Positions 9,142 to 16,581 of a stretch of 64,000 nucleotides of DNA are shown here, one piece after another. Numbering within the stretch: position 1 is the first letter of the stretch; each line of letters starts with the position of its first letter. The position numbers and the translations under genes were made by a program. The stretch comes from Bacteroidia bacterium (GTDB lineage Bacteria; Bacteroidota; Bacteroidia; Cytophagales; Cyclobacteriaceae). The stretch spans positions 1-64,000 of the forward strand of contig JAUIAO010000009.1 of the NCBI GenBank assembly GCA_030425425.1, written 5' to 3'. The notes below the pieces were generated by a model. That model was not told where the DNA came from. It saw only the letters and a program-made list of their open reading frames with translations, and did no database searches.

Positions 9142-10452
9142 TTAAACCATCAATGCTCCGGCAATAGCTGCTGTCATCATGGTAGCCAGTGTAGCTGCTA
9201 GTAAAGCCCTGAAACCTAGCTGTGAAAGATCTGCTTGTCTTCCTGGCGCCATCACTCCTATTCCTCCGATTTGGATAGCTATTGAGCTAAAATTAGCAAA
9301 ACCACATAAGGCATAAGTAGAAATAACGATAGATTTTTCACTTAAAAGATCTGCAGCTTTCATGTCTGACAGGGATAGATAAGCAACAAATTCATTAATG
9401 ACCATTTTCTGCCCTAGCAAGCTTCCTACCAGCATACTTTCATTCCATTCTACACCAATTGCAAAAGCGAATAATCGGAATATCTGTCCGAGAATGTATT
9501 GCAATGAAAACCCGTCAAAAGCACCGTTACTTGAGCTTATGGCAAATTCATTCAATCCTGTCCAATCCCCAATCCCATCAACCAATATCCAATTCAAGGC
9601 ATAAATAATCGCGATAAAAGCCAATAACATCCCTGCAATGTTCATTGCTAACTTTATTCCATCACTGGCACCGCTTGCCAAAGCATCAACCAGATTCACC
9701 CCTATGCTTTCTTTGTTGACTGAAAGATTACCATCAATCTGATCACGGTGCAGTTCTGGTAAAAATATCTTCGACATCACTATCGCCGCAGGAGCATTCA
9801 TAATGGACGCACTCAATAAATATGAGGCAAATTTGGCTTGCAGTACGGGATCTCCTCCTCCAAGAAATGAAACATATGCCCCTAACACACTTCCTGCTAT
9901 GGTTGCCATTCCACCTGTCATCAAACAATTGAGCTCTGACTTGGTCATTTTGGCTATGAATGGCTTCACCAGCAAAGGTGCCTCAGTCTGACCAAGGAAA
10001 ATATTTCCAGCTGCTGAGAGACTTTCCGCTCCGGACAACCTCATGGTTTTGGTCATAATCCAGGCAAATCCAAATACAATTTTCTGGAGTACCCCGAGAT
10101 AATAAAGTCCTGCCGTCACTGAAGAAAAGAATATCACTGTTGGCAAAGCCTGGAAGACAAAAAGAAACCCCAAGCTGTGCTTTGCTTCAGTAGCATCAGA
10201 GTTTTTGGCCAAATCACCATAAAGAAACTCAGCACCTTTCAAACCAAACCCTAAAAACTTTACAAAGGCAGCACTAATCGCTGAAAACATGGATTGAACA
10301 AAAGGGATTTGGCCTATCATGAATCCAAAAATGATCTGCAACAAAATCCCTATACCCACTACTTTCCAGTCGATTTTGGACCGGTTACTGGATAAAAAAT
10401 AAGCTACAATAATGATAAAAGCCAGTCCAATGAGCGCTCTGAATATGTCCAT
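9142..10452 (-). CDS. nupC: concentrative nucleoside transporter, NupC/CNT family
   Basis: A 436-aa polytopic inner-membrane carrier importing nucleosides with H+ or Na+. It has the CNT domain order: N-terminal helices, a gate (nucleoside-recognition) domain, and a C-terminal part with the family signature SMLVGSLLGQKMVINEFVAY (about 340-359). The Glu-containing GQTEAPLLVKPF motif (about 153-164), characteristic of the nucleoside-binding site, is intact. It is the last gene of the etfB-etfA-nuclease-nupC run, 5 bp after the nuclease gene, hence co-transcribed. Scavenged nucleosides would feed salvage and carbon metabolism. Confidence 0.93.
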   Translation of the reverse strand: MDIFRALIGLAFIIIVAYFLSSNRSKIDWKVVGIGILLQIIFGFMIGQIPFVQSMFSAISAAFVKFLGFGLKGAEFLYGDLAKNSDATEAKHSLGFLFVFQALPTVIFFSSVTAGLYYLGVLQKIVFGFAWIMTKTMRLSGAESLSAAGNIFLGQTEAPLLVKPFIAKMTKSELNCLMTGGMATIAGSVLGAYVSFLGGGDPVLQAKFASYLLSASIMNAPAAIVMSKIFLPELHRDQIDGNLSVNKESIGVNLVDALASGASDGIKLAMNIAGMLLAFIAIIYALNWILVDGIGDWTGLNEFAISSSNGAFDGFSLQYILGQIFRLFAFAIGVEWNESMLVGSLLGQKMVINEFVAYLSLSDMKAADLLSEKSIVISTYALCGFANFSSIAIQIGGIGVMAPGRQADLSQLGFRALLAATLATMMTAAIAGALMV

Positions 10453-10457
10453 ACGAC

Positions 10458-11054
10458 TTAGTTACGTCTGTTGATTTCATCCCTGATTTTTGCTGCACGC
10501 TCATAATCTTCGTCAGCCAAAGCCTCATCCAGCAGGGTATTCAACTGATCGATGGGCATATCTTCTAATTTTTTAGCAACCGGTTCAGGTTTTCCTGAGC
10601 CGGTTGCTTTTGTTTTTGGCTCTGGAACTTCCTCATCCTCATCGGATAAGACAATTCCTGCCTCTGTTAATATTGATTCGTTGGTATAAATATCTACTTT
10701 GAATCGTAAACCAATAGCAATAGCATCTGACGGACGAGCATCAATCTCAAATTCTTCACCATCTTTTTCACCCATAATCCGAGCAAAGAAAACCCCCTCC
10801 TTCAAGTCAGAGATATAGATTTCTTTGATATTGTAGCTCAGTTCATAAGCAAAAGACCTAAATAAATCATGCGTCATTGGCCTGTTGGGAGTAATCTCCT
10901 CAATCTCTATGGCAATCGCCTGAGCCTCAAACATCCCAATGATGATTGGCAATCTCCTATTGCCATCTACTTCGCCAAGTACTAACGCAAATGAACCTGA
11001 TTGTGATTGACTCGATGAGAGTCCTAGAATTTCTAATTTGATCTTATCCGCCAT
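10458..11054 (-). CDS. bifunctional nuclease family protein (DUF151) with UVR motif
   Basis: A 198-aa protein. The N-terminal about 130 residues form a BFN/DUF151 domain (LPIIIGMFEAQAIAIEIE; the conserved DARPSDAIAIGLR at about 104-116), named after a plant bifunctional nuclease. A Lys/Glu/Pro-rich linker (about 140-160) leads to a C-terminal UvrB/UvrC-type helical hairpin (LDEALADEDYERAAKIRDEI), which mediates protein-protein contacts in excision repair and Clp adaptors. This BFN-UVR architecture is common in Bacteroidota. The biochemical role in bacteria is not established. It is tightly coupled to etfA (5 bp) and nupC (5 bp). Confidence 0.9.
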   Translation of the reverse strand: MADKIKLEILGLSSSQSQSGSFALVLGEVDGNRRLPIIIGMFEAQAIAIEIEEITPNRPMTHDLFRSFAYELSYNIKEIYISDLKEGVFFARIMGEKDGEEFEIDARPSDAIAIGLRFKVDIYTNESILTEAGIVLSDEDEEVPEPKTKATGSGKPEPVAKKLEDMPIDQLNTLLDEALADEDYERAAKIRDEINRRN

Positions 11055-11059
11055 TACAC

Positions 11060-12013
11060 TTATTGTGCCTTCTTTATTGCTTCAGTTAGTTTCGGTACAA
11101 CTTCGAATGCGTCGCCTACCACTCCATAATCGGCAGCCTTGAAAAACGGCGCTTCTTCGTCTTTGTTAATTACCAAAATATATTTTGAAGAGTTCACACC
11201 AGCCAGATGCTGAATAGCTCCAGAGATCCCAACGGCTATGTAAAGCGAAGGACTAACTTTAATTCCAGTCTGCCCTACATGCTCATGATGTGGTCTCCAA
11301 TCCATATCTGATACAGGTTTACTACAACCTGTCGCTGCTCCAATTGTTTTTGCCAACTCTTCTATCATTCCCCAATTTTCTGGTCCTTTCAGACCTCTAC
11401 CCCCAGAAACTACCAATTCTGCTTCAGGTAACAAAATCTCACCTGTTGCTTTGGCTCTCTCGGTTACTTTTACTTTGAAATCAGCCTCAACGTGTGCAGG
11501 AGCAAACTCTTCAACCGCAGGACTTCCGGCATCCTCTTTCACACTGATCGCGTTTTTCTTAAGGCCAAGTATCTTCTTTTCGCCACTCAGCGCAGTAATT
11601 GCAAAAGCTTTACCAGTGTAAATACTACACTTCACTTTGAAACCATCAGACGTATCTGGTAGGTCTACCACATTGGTGGCCAGGGAGGCACCAGTTTTAA
11701 TCGCAACTCGTGCCGAAACGGGATCACCGAGAGACGACTTTGCCAGCACCAGCAAATCACTTCCTTCTTTGCTCATTGCTTCAGCAATGGCAGAAGCATA
11801 GGCCATGATATTTGGCGCTGCTAACTGATCATCTGTAACGTGTAAAACCTTCGCAGCACCTGCAGCTCCAATTTTATCCATTTCACCATCATTAATGGCA
11901 CCAAAAACTATTGCAGTAGGACCTTCCTGTACTGCAGCAGCATAACTAACTGCCTCTAGTGAGGATTTTTTTACCTCACCTTCTTCTATTTCTACAAATA
12001 CTAATGCTGCCAT
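11060..12013 (-). CDS. etfA: electron transfer flavoprotein alpha subunit
   Basis: A 317-aa FAD-binding subunit of ETF, which passes electrons from acyl-CoA and other dehydrogenases toward the quinone pool. The C-terminal FAD domain is clearly present: VVSGGRGLKG (about 203-212), PVSDMDWRPHHEHVGQTG (about 237-254), LYIAVGISGAIQHLAGV (about 260-276) and the final INKDEEAPFFKAADYGVVGD. The HVGQTGI element contacts FAD. It begins 2 bp after etfB and is followed after 5 bp by the nuclease gene; heterodimer formation with the EtfB neighbour is expected. Confidence 0.96.
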   Translation of the reverse strand: MAALVFVEIEEGEVKKSSLEAVSYAAAVQEGPTAIVFGAINDGEMDKIGAAGAAKVLHVTDDQLAAPNIMAYASAIAEAMSKEGSDLLVLAKSSLGDPVSARVAIKTGASLATNVVDLPDTSDGFKVKCSIYTGKAFAITALSGEKKILGLKKNAISVKEDAGSPAVEEFAPAHVEADFKVKVTERAKATGEILLPEAELVVSGGRGLKGPENWGMIEELAKTIGAATGCSKPVSDMDWRPHHEHVGQTGIKVSPSLYIAVGISGAIQHLAGVNSSKYILVINKDEEAPFFKAADYGVVGDAFEVVPKLTEAIKKAQ

Positions 12014-12015
12014 GA

Positions 12016-12753
12016 TTAAAGTACTTTTGCTTCGTTTTTCAATAAATCCACTAATTCGTCCAGATTATCCGGATCGATGAGTTTTACTGCTCCTTTCTCA
12101 GGAGGCATTTCATAAACTTCCACAGAAGTACCCGTTTCATCCGAAACTGGATCCATGACATTCATCGGCTTACTTCGTGCCGACATGATTCCTCGCATAT
12201 TTGGAATTTTCCATTCTGCAATTGGTTCCTGACATCCTGCCACAAATGGTAATTCCAGCTCCATGTGCTCTTTACCTCCTTCGATTTCTCTTTGAATCTT
12301 GGCAGTATTACCATCAATATCCAATACCATCACAGGAGAAACTGACGGCAATCCCATCAATTCTCCAACCATGCTATGTACCTGACCACCATTGAAATCA
12401 ATGGATTCTCTTCCCATCAATATGAGGTCATAACTGCCGTCTTTAGCCACATGTGCAATTTGCTTAGCGACGAACAAGGCATCGGTCGGGAATGCGTTGA
12501 TTCTTACCGCATCATCAGCACCAATGGCCAATGCTTTACGTAATGTTGGTTCTGTCTCCGCTTCACCTACATTCAATACCGTGATAGACCCGCCAAGGGA
12601 TTCTTTTAGCTCTACAGCTCTGGCGAGTGCATAGTCATCATAAGGGCCAATGATATATTGTACCCCTGTCTTATCAAATTTGGTATTGTTGTCAGTGAAG
12701 GAAATCTTCGATGTAGTATCGGGAACGTGGGTGATACATACGAGTATTTTCAT
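12016..12753 (-). CDS. etfB: electron transfer flavoprotein beta subunit
   Basis: A 245-aa partner of EtfA in the soluble ETF heterodimer, carrying the AMP-binding site. Typical features are the N-terminal MKILVCITHVPDTTSKI, the central GADDAVRI motif (ALAIGADDAVRIN), LILMGRESIDFNGGQV (the ETF_beta nucleotide-binding loop), and the C-terminal recognition segment PNMRGIMSARSKP. It is the first gene of the four-gene operon, transcribed from the 421-bp spacer shared with the divergent ammonium channel. Confidence 0.96.
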   Translation of the reverse strand: MKILVCITHVPDTTSKISFTDNNTKFDKTGVQYIIGPYDDYALARAVELKESLGGSITVLNVGEAETEPTLRKALAIGADDAVRINAFPTDALFVAKQIAHVAKDGSYDLILMGRESIDFNGGQVHSMVGELMGLPSVSPVMVLDIDGNTAKIQREIEGGKEHMELELPFVAGCQEPIAEWKIPNMRGIMSARSKPMNVMDPVSDETGTSVEVYEMPPEKGAVKLIDPDNLDELVDLLKNEAKVL

Positions 12754-13174
12754 TCTTTCAACTGTTTTTTATGGGTTAATAATACGGTTTCGAAGTTAGT
12801 AAATATTATCTATTTGGCATGCTTTGGATGTTTTTTGAACTTCTATCTGTATGATAATCATAACATTCTCCTGCTGTTACAAAACCTTCTGAAGAATGTC
12901 GCCAAATAATCTTGGGAAACATTATATTATTCCGTATTTACTATTTATAATAATATTTTATTCCGTTTAATAAGGTTTTACACTACTTTATTTTGAATAT
13001 TTCAATTCCAACACTGATAGACGAATTGAAATTATCAGATTATCAATGAATTCGAATTCATATTGTACAGAATGTATTTATTAAGCACTATTACTGTAAA
13101 TACATCAACAAAAACTTCTTTCCATCTAATTTTACATTCTAAAATCATCAATCAACCCTCTCAACTAACTATAT
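12754..13174. promoter_or_regulatory. divergent etfB / ammonium-channel promoter region with three inverted repeats
   Basis: This 421-bp AT-rich spacer has no gene. Three perfect inverted repeats stand on the side of the ammonium channel: ATTTCAATTC/GAATTGAAAT (12999-13008 and 13023-13032), the 16-bp palindrome ATGAATTCGAATTCAT (13046-13061), and ATGTATTTA/TAAATACAT (13072-13080 and 13097-13105). A direct repeat TTATTCCGT occurs near 12928 and 12958. These are candidates for regulator sites controlling ammonium uptake. No recognisable promoter core was found. Confidence 0.45.
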
Positions 13175-15421
13175 ATGGAAGCTATAGAATCAGCGACTAA
13201 TACAGTAGCATCATTTAATACCACCAGTACGCTCTGGGTATTAATTTCAGCAGCACTAGTTTTTTTCATGCAAGCGGGATTCAAAGTTTTAGAAACCGGA
13301 CTTGTCAAAGAAGAACATCGATCAGCAATCGGCATCAAAAACTTAATGGACTGGGTAGCAGGTAGTCTTGCCTTTTTCGTTATTGGATTTGGACTTATGT
13401 TTGGAGATTCGGCGGGTGGTTTTATCGGAACAAACCTATTCCTTGGTTTGGATTTTTCTGATGGCTACACCATGGTGTTTTTCATTTTCCAATTGGCCTT
13501 TGCAGGAACGGCTCTCACTATTGTATCGGGAGCAATGTCTGGAAGAACGGCACTAGCACCTTACTTTGTGACCTCTATTTTTACAGCAATAATTATCTAT
13601 CCGGTTTTTGGACATTGGGCGTGGGGAAATTTATTGAATGAAAACAATAGTCCGTGGCTTGCCAATCTTGGCTTTATGGATTTTGCAGGATCTACCGTCG
13701 TGCATTCTGTTGGTGCATGGGTCGGACTTATTGGCATTTATATGGTCGGCCCCAGAATAGGAAGATATAATGCGCTTGGAAAAGTACAGCCAGTAAAAGC
13801 ATCTGACTATGCTTACAGTGTTTTGGGGCTGATGATTCTCTGGCTGGGCTGGTGGGGATTCAATGGAGGCAGTACTCTTTCTTTTGATGAAAACGTACCG
13901 CTTATTATTCTCAACACCAACCTTGCTGCAGCTGCGGCTTGTTTAAGCGCCTACATTCACGCCAAGTACTTCCAAAAAGGAGCTGACATAATCGAAAAAA
14001 TCATCGGTGGATCACTAACCGGACTTGTGGCAATTACTGCTGGCTGTAATGTAGTAAGTCCTCTGGGTGCCCTTGCAATAGGGCTAATCGCCGGGTTGGT
14101 GCACAACTACTCATACATCCTCATCTCAGAAAAGTGGAAATTAGATGACCCAGTTGGAGCAATTCCTGTTCATGGTTTCGGTGGAATTCTAGGTACCTTG
14201 TGTGTTGCACTTTTCGGAAAAGAAGAATTGCTCATACATGATAGATGGACCCAGCTTGGTGTACAGGGAATAGGTGTAATTACCTGTATGCTATTTACTG
14301 TTTCATTTTCTTATGCTGTATTCTGGATTGTAAAATCAACAATTGGACTAAGGCTTTCACCACAGGAAGAGCTTACTGGAGAGGTGATCGGTGGAATTAT
14401 TGAAGTACAGGAAGAAGAGGATTTTCCTGAACAGACGGTGAGTCAGGTATCGGTAAGAATGGGTGAAAGATCATACAACCTATTTCAGGTAGAAGAGTAC
14501 TTGAATCTTCCGAGAGAAACCAGAATTGGTTTGGTACGAACAGACAGTGTACAATATCTGGATGATGTGGGCAATGAGGTACCTCCTCTCCTGGCGGTGA
14601 GATATTTGGCAGGTGTCTTAGAAAAACAAAGAGACAGTGCCGTAAGCAAAGAGGAACTGTTTGAGTTGACTCTTTATGAAGACAAAACCGATTTTAATGG
14701 TGTATTACAAGATGCCTTGATCCGGCAGGAACAGAGTATTTTTAGTGTGTTTCCAGACAGCTTTGTATTCCTTCACCCAAAAAGCGAAATCTCTTCAGAT
14801 TTTTTCTGGCACAATAGAGTGAAAGGATACAATATCGTAGTGGTCGCCTCATGTACTGAAACAGCCGAATCATGTGCATTCACTTCTTCTGTTGTACTCT
14901 CCCAATTGAACGAGATTGTCAGTATCAGCAAAACTTTACCACCAGAAAAAATCCTGGAAAAACTAGACGAAAGTCTTCAATTGACATTTAAAAGAAAGAA
15001 GAAAAATGGTTCTTCACTAGGTGTACATCTTGGAGTATTGCTGGTAGATACTAATAGAAGGAGAGCTTACTACTCTGCTGCAGGAAAAAGCGTGCACTTA
15101 TTCATTAAGAAACTGGACGAACCTCTTACAGAAACTTTTAGCACGGATATTCCTTTAGGAGATTTCAGAAAGAAAACTTTCAAACGAAATCAAATAGACT
15201 ACACACGTGGAGATTCTTTCTTATTGACTACAGACGGTTATTTCAACCAACTCAATGAAAGTGGTAAACGATTCTCTCCTGAGCAACTCAAATCGAATTT
15301 TGCTAAGCATGCCGGAAAATCAATGCATGATCAGCAGTTTGAACATACCAATGAGTTTGAGAAATGGAAAGGAAAAGAAAATCAAACGGAAGACATTCTG
15401 GTGATTGGTTTGAAACCATAA
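13175..15421 (+). CDS. ammonium channel (Amt) fused to a degenerate SpoIIE/PP2C-like domain
   Basis: A 748-aa fusion. Residues about 15-400 form a full Amt/Rh channel with the twin pore histidines intact (STVVHSVGAW with H177; IPVHGFGGILG with H333) and about 11 membrane helices. An acidic linker (about 408-420) and a small intermediate region lead to a SpoIIE/PP2C-type domain (about 520-748). It starts DSFVFLHPKSEISSDFFW and keeps the late TTDGYFNQ (685-692) and TEDILVIGLK (738-747) motifs. The key DxTGHG motif reads ASCTETAESCAF (558-569), with Ser559 where the metal-binding Asp belongs, so phosphatase activity is doubtful. No separate PII/glnK gene is adjacent, unlike many amt loci. I infer an ammonium transceptor whose cytoplasmic domain signals or binds a partner rather than dephosphorylating it. 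A terminator follows. Confidence 0.92.
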   Translation: MEAIESATNTVASFNTTSTLWVLISAALVFFMQAGFKVLETGLVKEEHRSAIGIKNLMDWVAGSLAFFVIGFGLMFGDSAGGFIGTNLFLGLDFSDGYTMVFFIFQLAFAGTALTIVSGAMSGRTALAPYFVTSIFTAIIIYPVFGHWAWGNLLNENNSPWLANLGFMDFAGSTVVHSVGAWVGLIGIYMVGPRIGRYNALGKVQPVKASDYAYSVLGLMILWLGWWGFNGGSTLSFDENVPLIILNTNLAAAAACLSAYIHAKYFQKGADIIEKIIGGSLTGLVAITAGCNVVSPLGALAIGLIAGLVHNYSYILISEKWKLDDPVGAIPVHGFGGILGTLCVALFGKEELLIHDRWTQLGVQGIGVITCMLFTVSFSYAVFWIVKSTIGLRLSPQEELTGEVIGGIIEVQEEEDFPEQTVSQVSVRMGERSYNLFQVEEYLNLPRETRIGLVRTDSVQYLDDVGNEVPPLLAVRYLAGVLEKQRDSAVSKEELFELTLYEDKTDFNGVLQDALIRQEQSIFSVFPDSFVFLHPKSEISSDFFWHNRVKGYNIVVVASCTETAESCAFTSSVVLSQLNEIVSISKTLPPEKILEKLDESLQLTFKRKKKNGSSLGVHLGVLLVDTNRRRAYYSAAGKSVHLFIKKLDEPLTETFSTDIPLGDFRKKTFKRNQIDYTRGDSFLLTTDGYFNQLNESGKRFSPEQLKSNFAKHAGKSMHDQQFEHTNEFEKWKGKENQTEDILVIGLKP

Positions 15422-15444
15422 GATAGTATAATCCTCGATTCGTG

Positions 15445-15473
15445 ACCTCCATACTTTGTGTGGAGGTTTTTTT
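15445..15473 (+). terminator. rho-independent terminator after the ammonium channel gene
   Basis: Stem ACCTCCA / TGGAGGT (15445-15451 and 15461-15467) with a 9-nt loop, followed by a T-run, 24 bp after the stop codon. Confidence 0.85.
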
Positions 15474-15605
15474 ATTCCAATTTTGTCAGAAGAGAATTAT
15501 CAACCAGGTTGAGTTTGATCGGGAGAACCCACAGGCTGAACCTACTAATAACCAGTAACATACAGTCAACATTAGTATGGTATAATTACCGCTGGCATAA
15601 TAATA

Positions 15606-15926
15606 ATGAATCAGGAAAGAATCGACCAACTCAAAGCATTTCTGGCAGAAGACCCCAATGATGCTTTTACGAAATATGCTCTCGCCATGGAATACTTGGA
15701 ATCAGAGCCTCAATTAAGTCTTGAGTATTTTGAAAATCTACTCAAGAACCATCCAGAATATCAAGGGACTTACTATCATGCAGGGGCCTTGTACGCAGAG
15801 CTTGATCAGAGAGATCTGGCAGAAGATACTTATCAAAAGGGGATTGCACTGGCTCAGCAGAATGGCAATACTCACGCTCTCCGAGAACTACAAACTGCCT
15901 ACACCAATTTCCAGTTTGACGAATGA
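15606..15926 (+). CDS. small TPR-repeat protein
   Basis: A 106-aa soluble protein made almost entirely of two to three tetratricopeptide-like helical pairs (DAFTKYALAMEYLE; YQGTYYHAGALYAELDQRDLAEDTYQKGIALA), a protein-interaction scaffold. There is no signal peptide. Its TGA overlaps the ATG of the SprT-like gene (ATGA at 15923-15926), indicating translational coupling. Short TPR proteins of this kind are common in Bacteroidota; the partner is not known, but the coupling points to the SprT-like protein. Confidence 0.8.
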   Translation: MNQERIDQLKAFLAEDPNDAFTKYALAMEYLESEPQLSLEYFENLLKNHPEYQGTYYHAGALYAELDQRDLAEDTYQKGIALAQQNGNTHALRELQTAYTNFQFDE

Positions 15927-16534
15927 GCGGTACGCGAGACGTATTTGAACGATTTGTACCACAATCTGCTGTAAGCTATTGTTTCAAGCTTTGGGATTAT
16001 TTTGGTTTTGAATTCAAGATCAAGAAAAGCCGACAGACCAAACTCGGCGATTACAGATATGACCCTCGTACCAAGAAGAATACGATCACTATTAATAACG
16101 ACCTGAATCAATACGCCTTTCTGGTCACTTATTTACATGAAGTAGCTCATCTCTATACTTTTGATAAGCACGGGAGAAAAGCAGCGCCTCACGGCATGGA
16201 GTGGAAAATGAGTTTTAAGCAAATCGCCGAACCAGTCCTGACTGAACAAGTTTTTCCTCCAGAGATTTTACTGGCTCTTCAAAATTATTTCAAAAATCCA
16301 AAAGCTGCGAGCTGCTCAGATCCGGTTTTGTTTAATATTCTAAGGAAATACGACGCTCCGTCAGACTTGATTCCGCTCAGTAAAATTCACGTTGGAGATC
16401 ATTTTGATTTCAACAAAACAGAATATCGGAAGTTGGAGAAGAAAAGAACAAGAAGTGTTTGCCTGGCATTAGCTACAGGCAGAAAGTATTTGATTTCGGA
16501 GATTGCTCAGGTAAAAAAAATTGACTCTAAATGA
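15923..16534 (+). CDS. SprT-like zinc metalloprotease-domain protein
   Basis: A 203-aa protein with a SprT/Spartan-type HExxH zinc motif (YLHEVAHLYTF; H72, E73, H76), followed by a third ligand candidate H90 in APHGMEWKMSF. This spacing and the downstream W are typical of SprT-like proteins. The eukaryotic relative SPRTN cleaves DNA-protein crosslinks; bacterial members are poorly studied. The C-terminal part (about 140-203) carries a conserved-looking basic region (KLEKKRTRSVCLALATGRKYLIS) but not an obvious zinc ribbon. It is translationally coupled to the TPR gene by a 4-nt overlap. Activity is inferred from the intact motif. Confidence 0.85.
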   Translation: MSGTRDVFERFVPQSAVSYCFKLWDYFGFEFKIKKSRQTKLGDYRYDPRTKKNTITINNDLNQYAFLVTYLHEVAHLYTFDKHGRKAAPHGMEWKMSFKQIAEPVLTEQVFPPEILLALQNYFKNPKAASCSDPVLFNILRKYDAPSDLIPLSKIHVGDHFDFNKTEYRKLEKKRTRSVCLALATGRKYLISEIAQVKKIDSK

Positions 16535-16558
16535 AAAAAGCACCCTCTCGGGTGCTTT
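16534..16558 (-). terminator. terminator between the convergent SprT-like and M16 genes
   Basis: Stem AAAGCACCC / GGGTGCTTT (16537-16545 and 16550-16558) with loop TCTC. Read on the minus strand it ends in six T, so it mainly terminates the M16 peptidase transcript; on the plus strand it may also help end the SprT-like transcript. Confidence 0.75.
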
Positions 16559-16581
16559 CGAATTGTATAGACACTAGTCAA

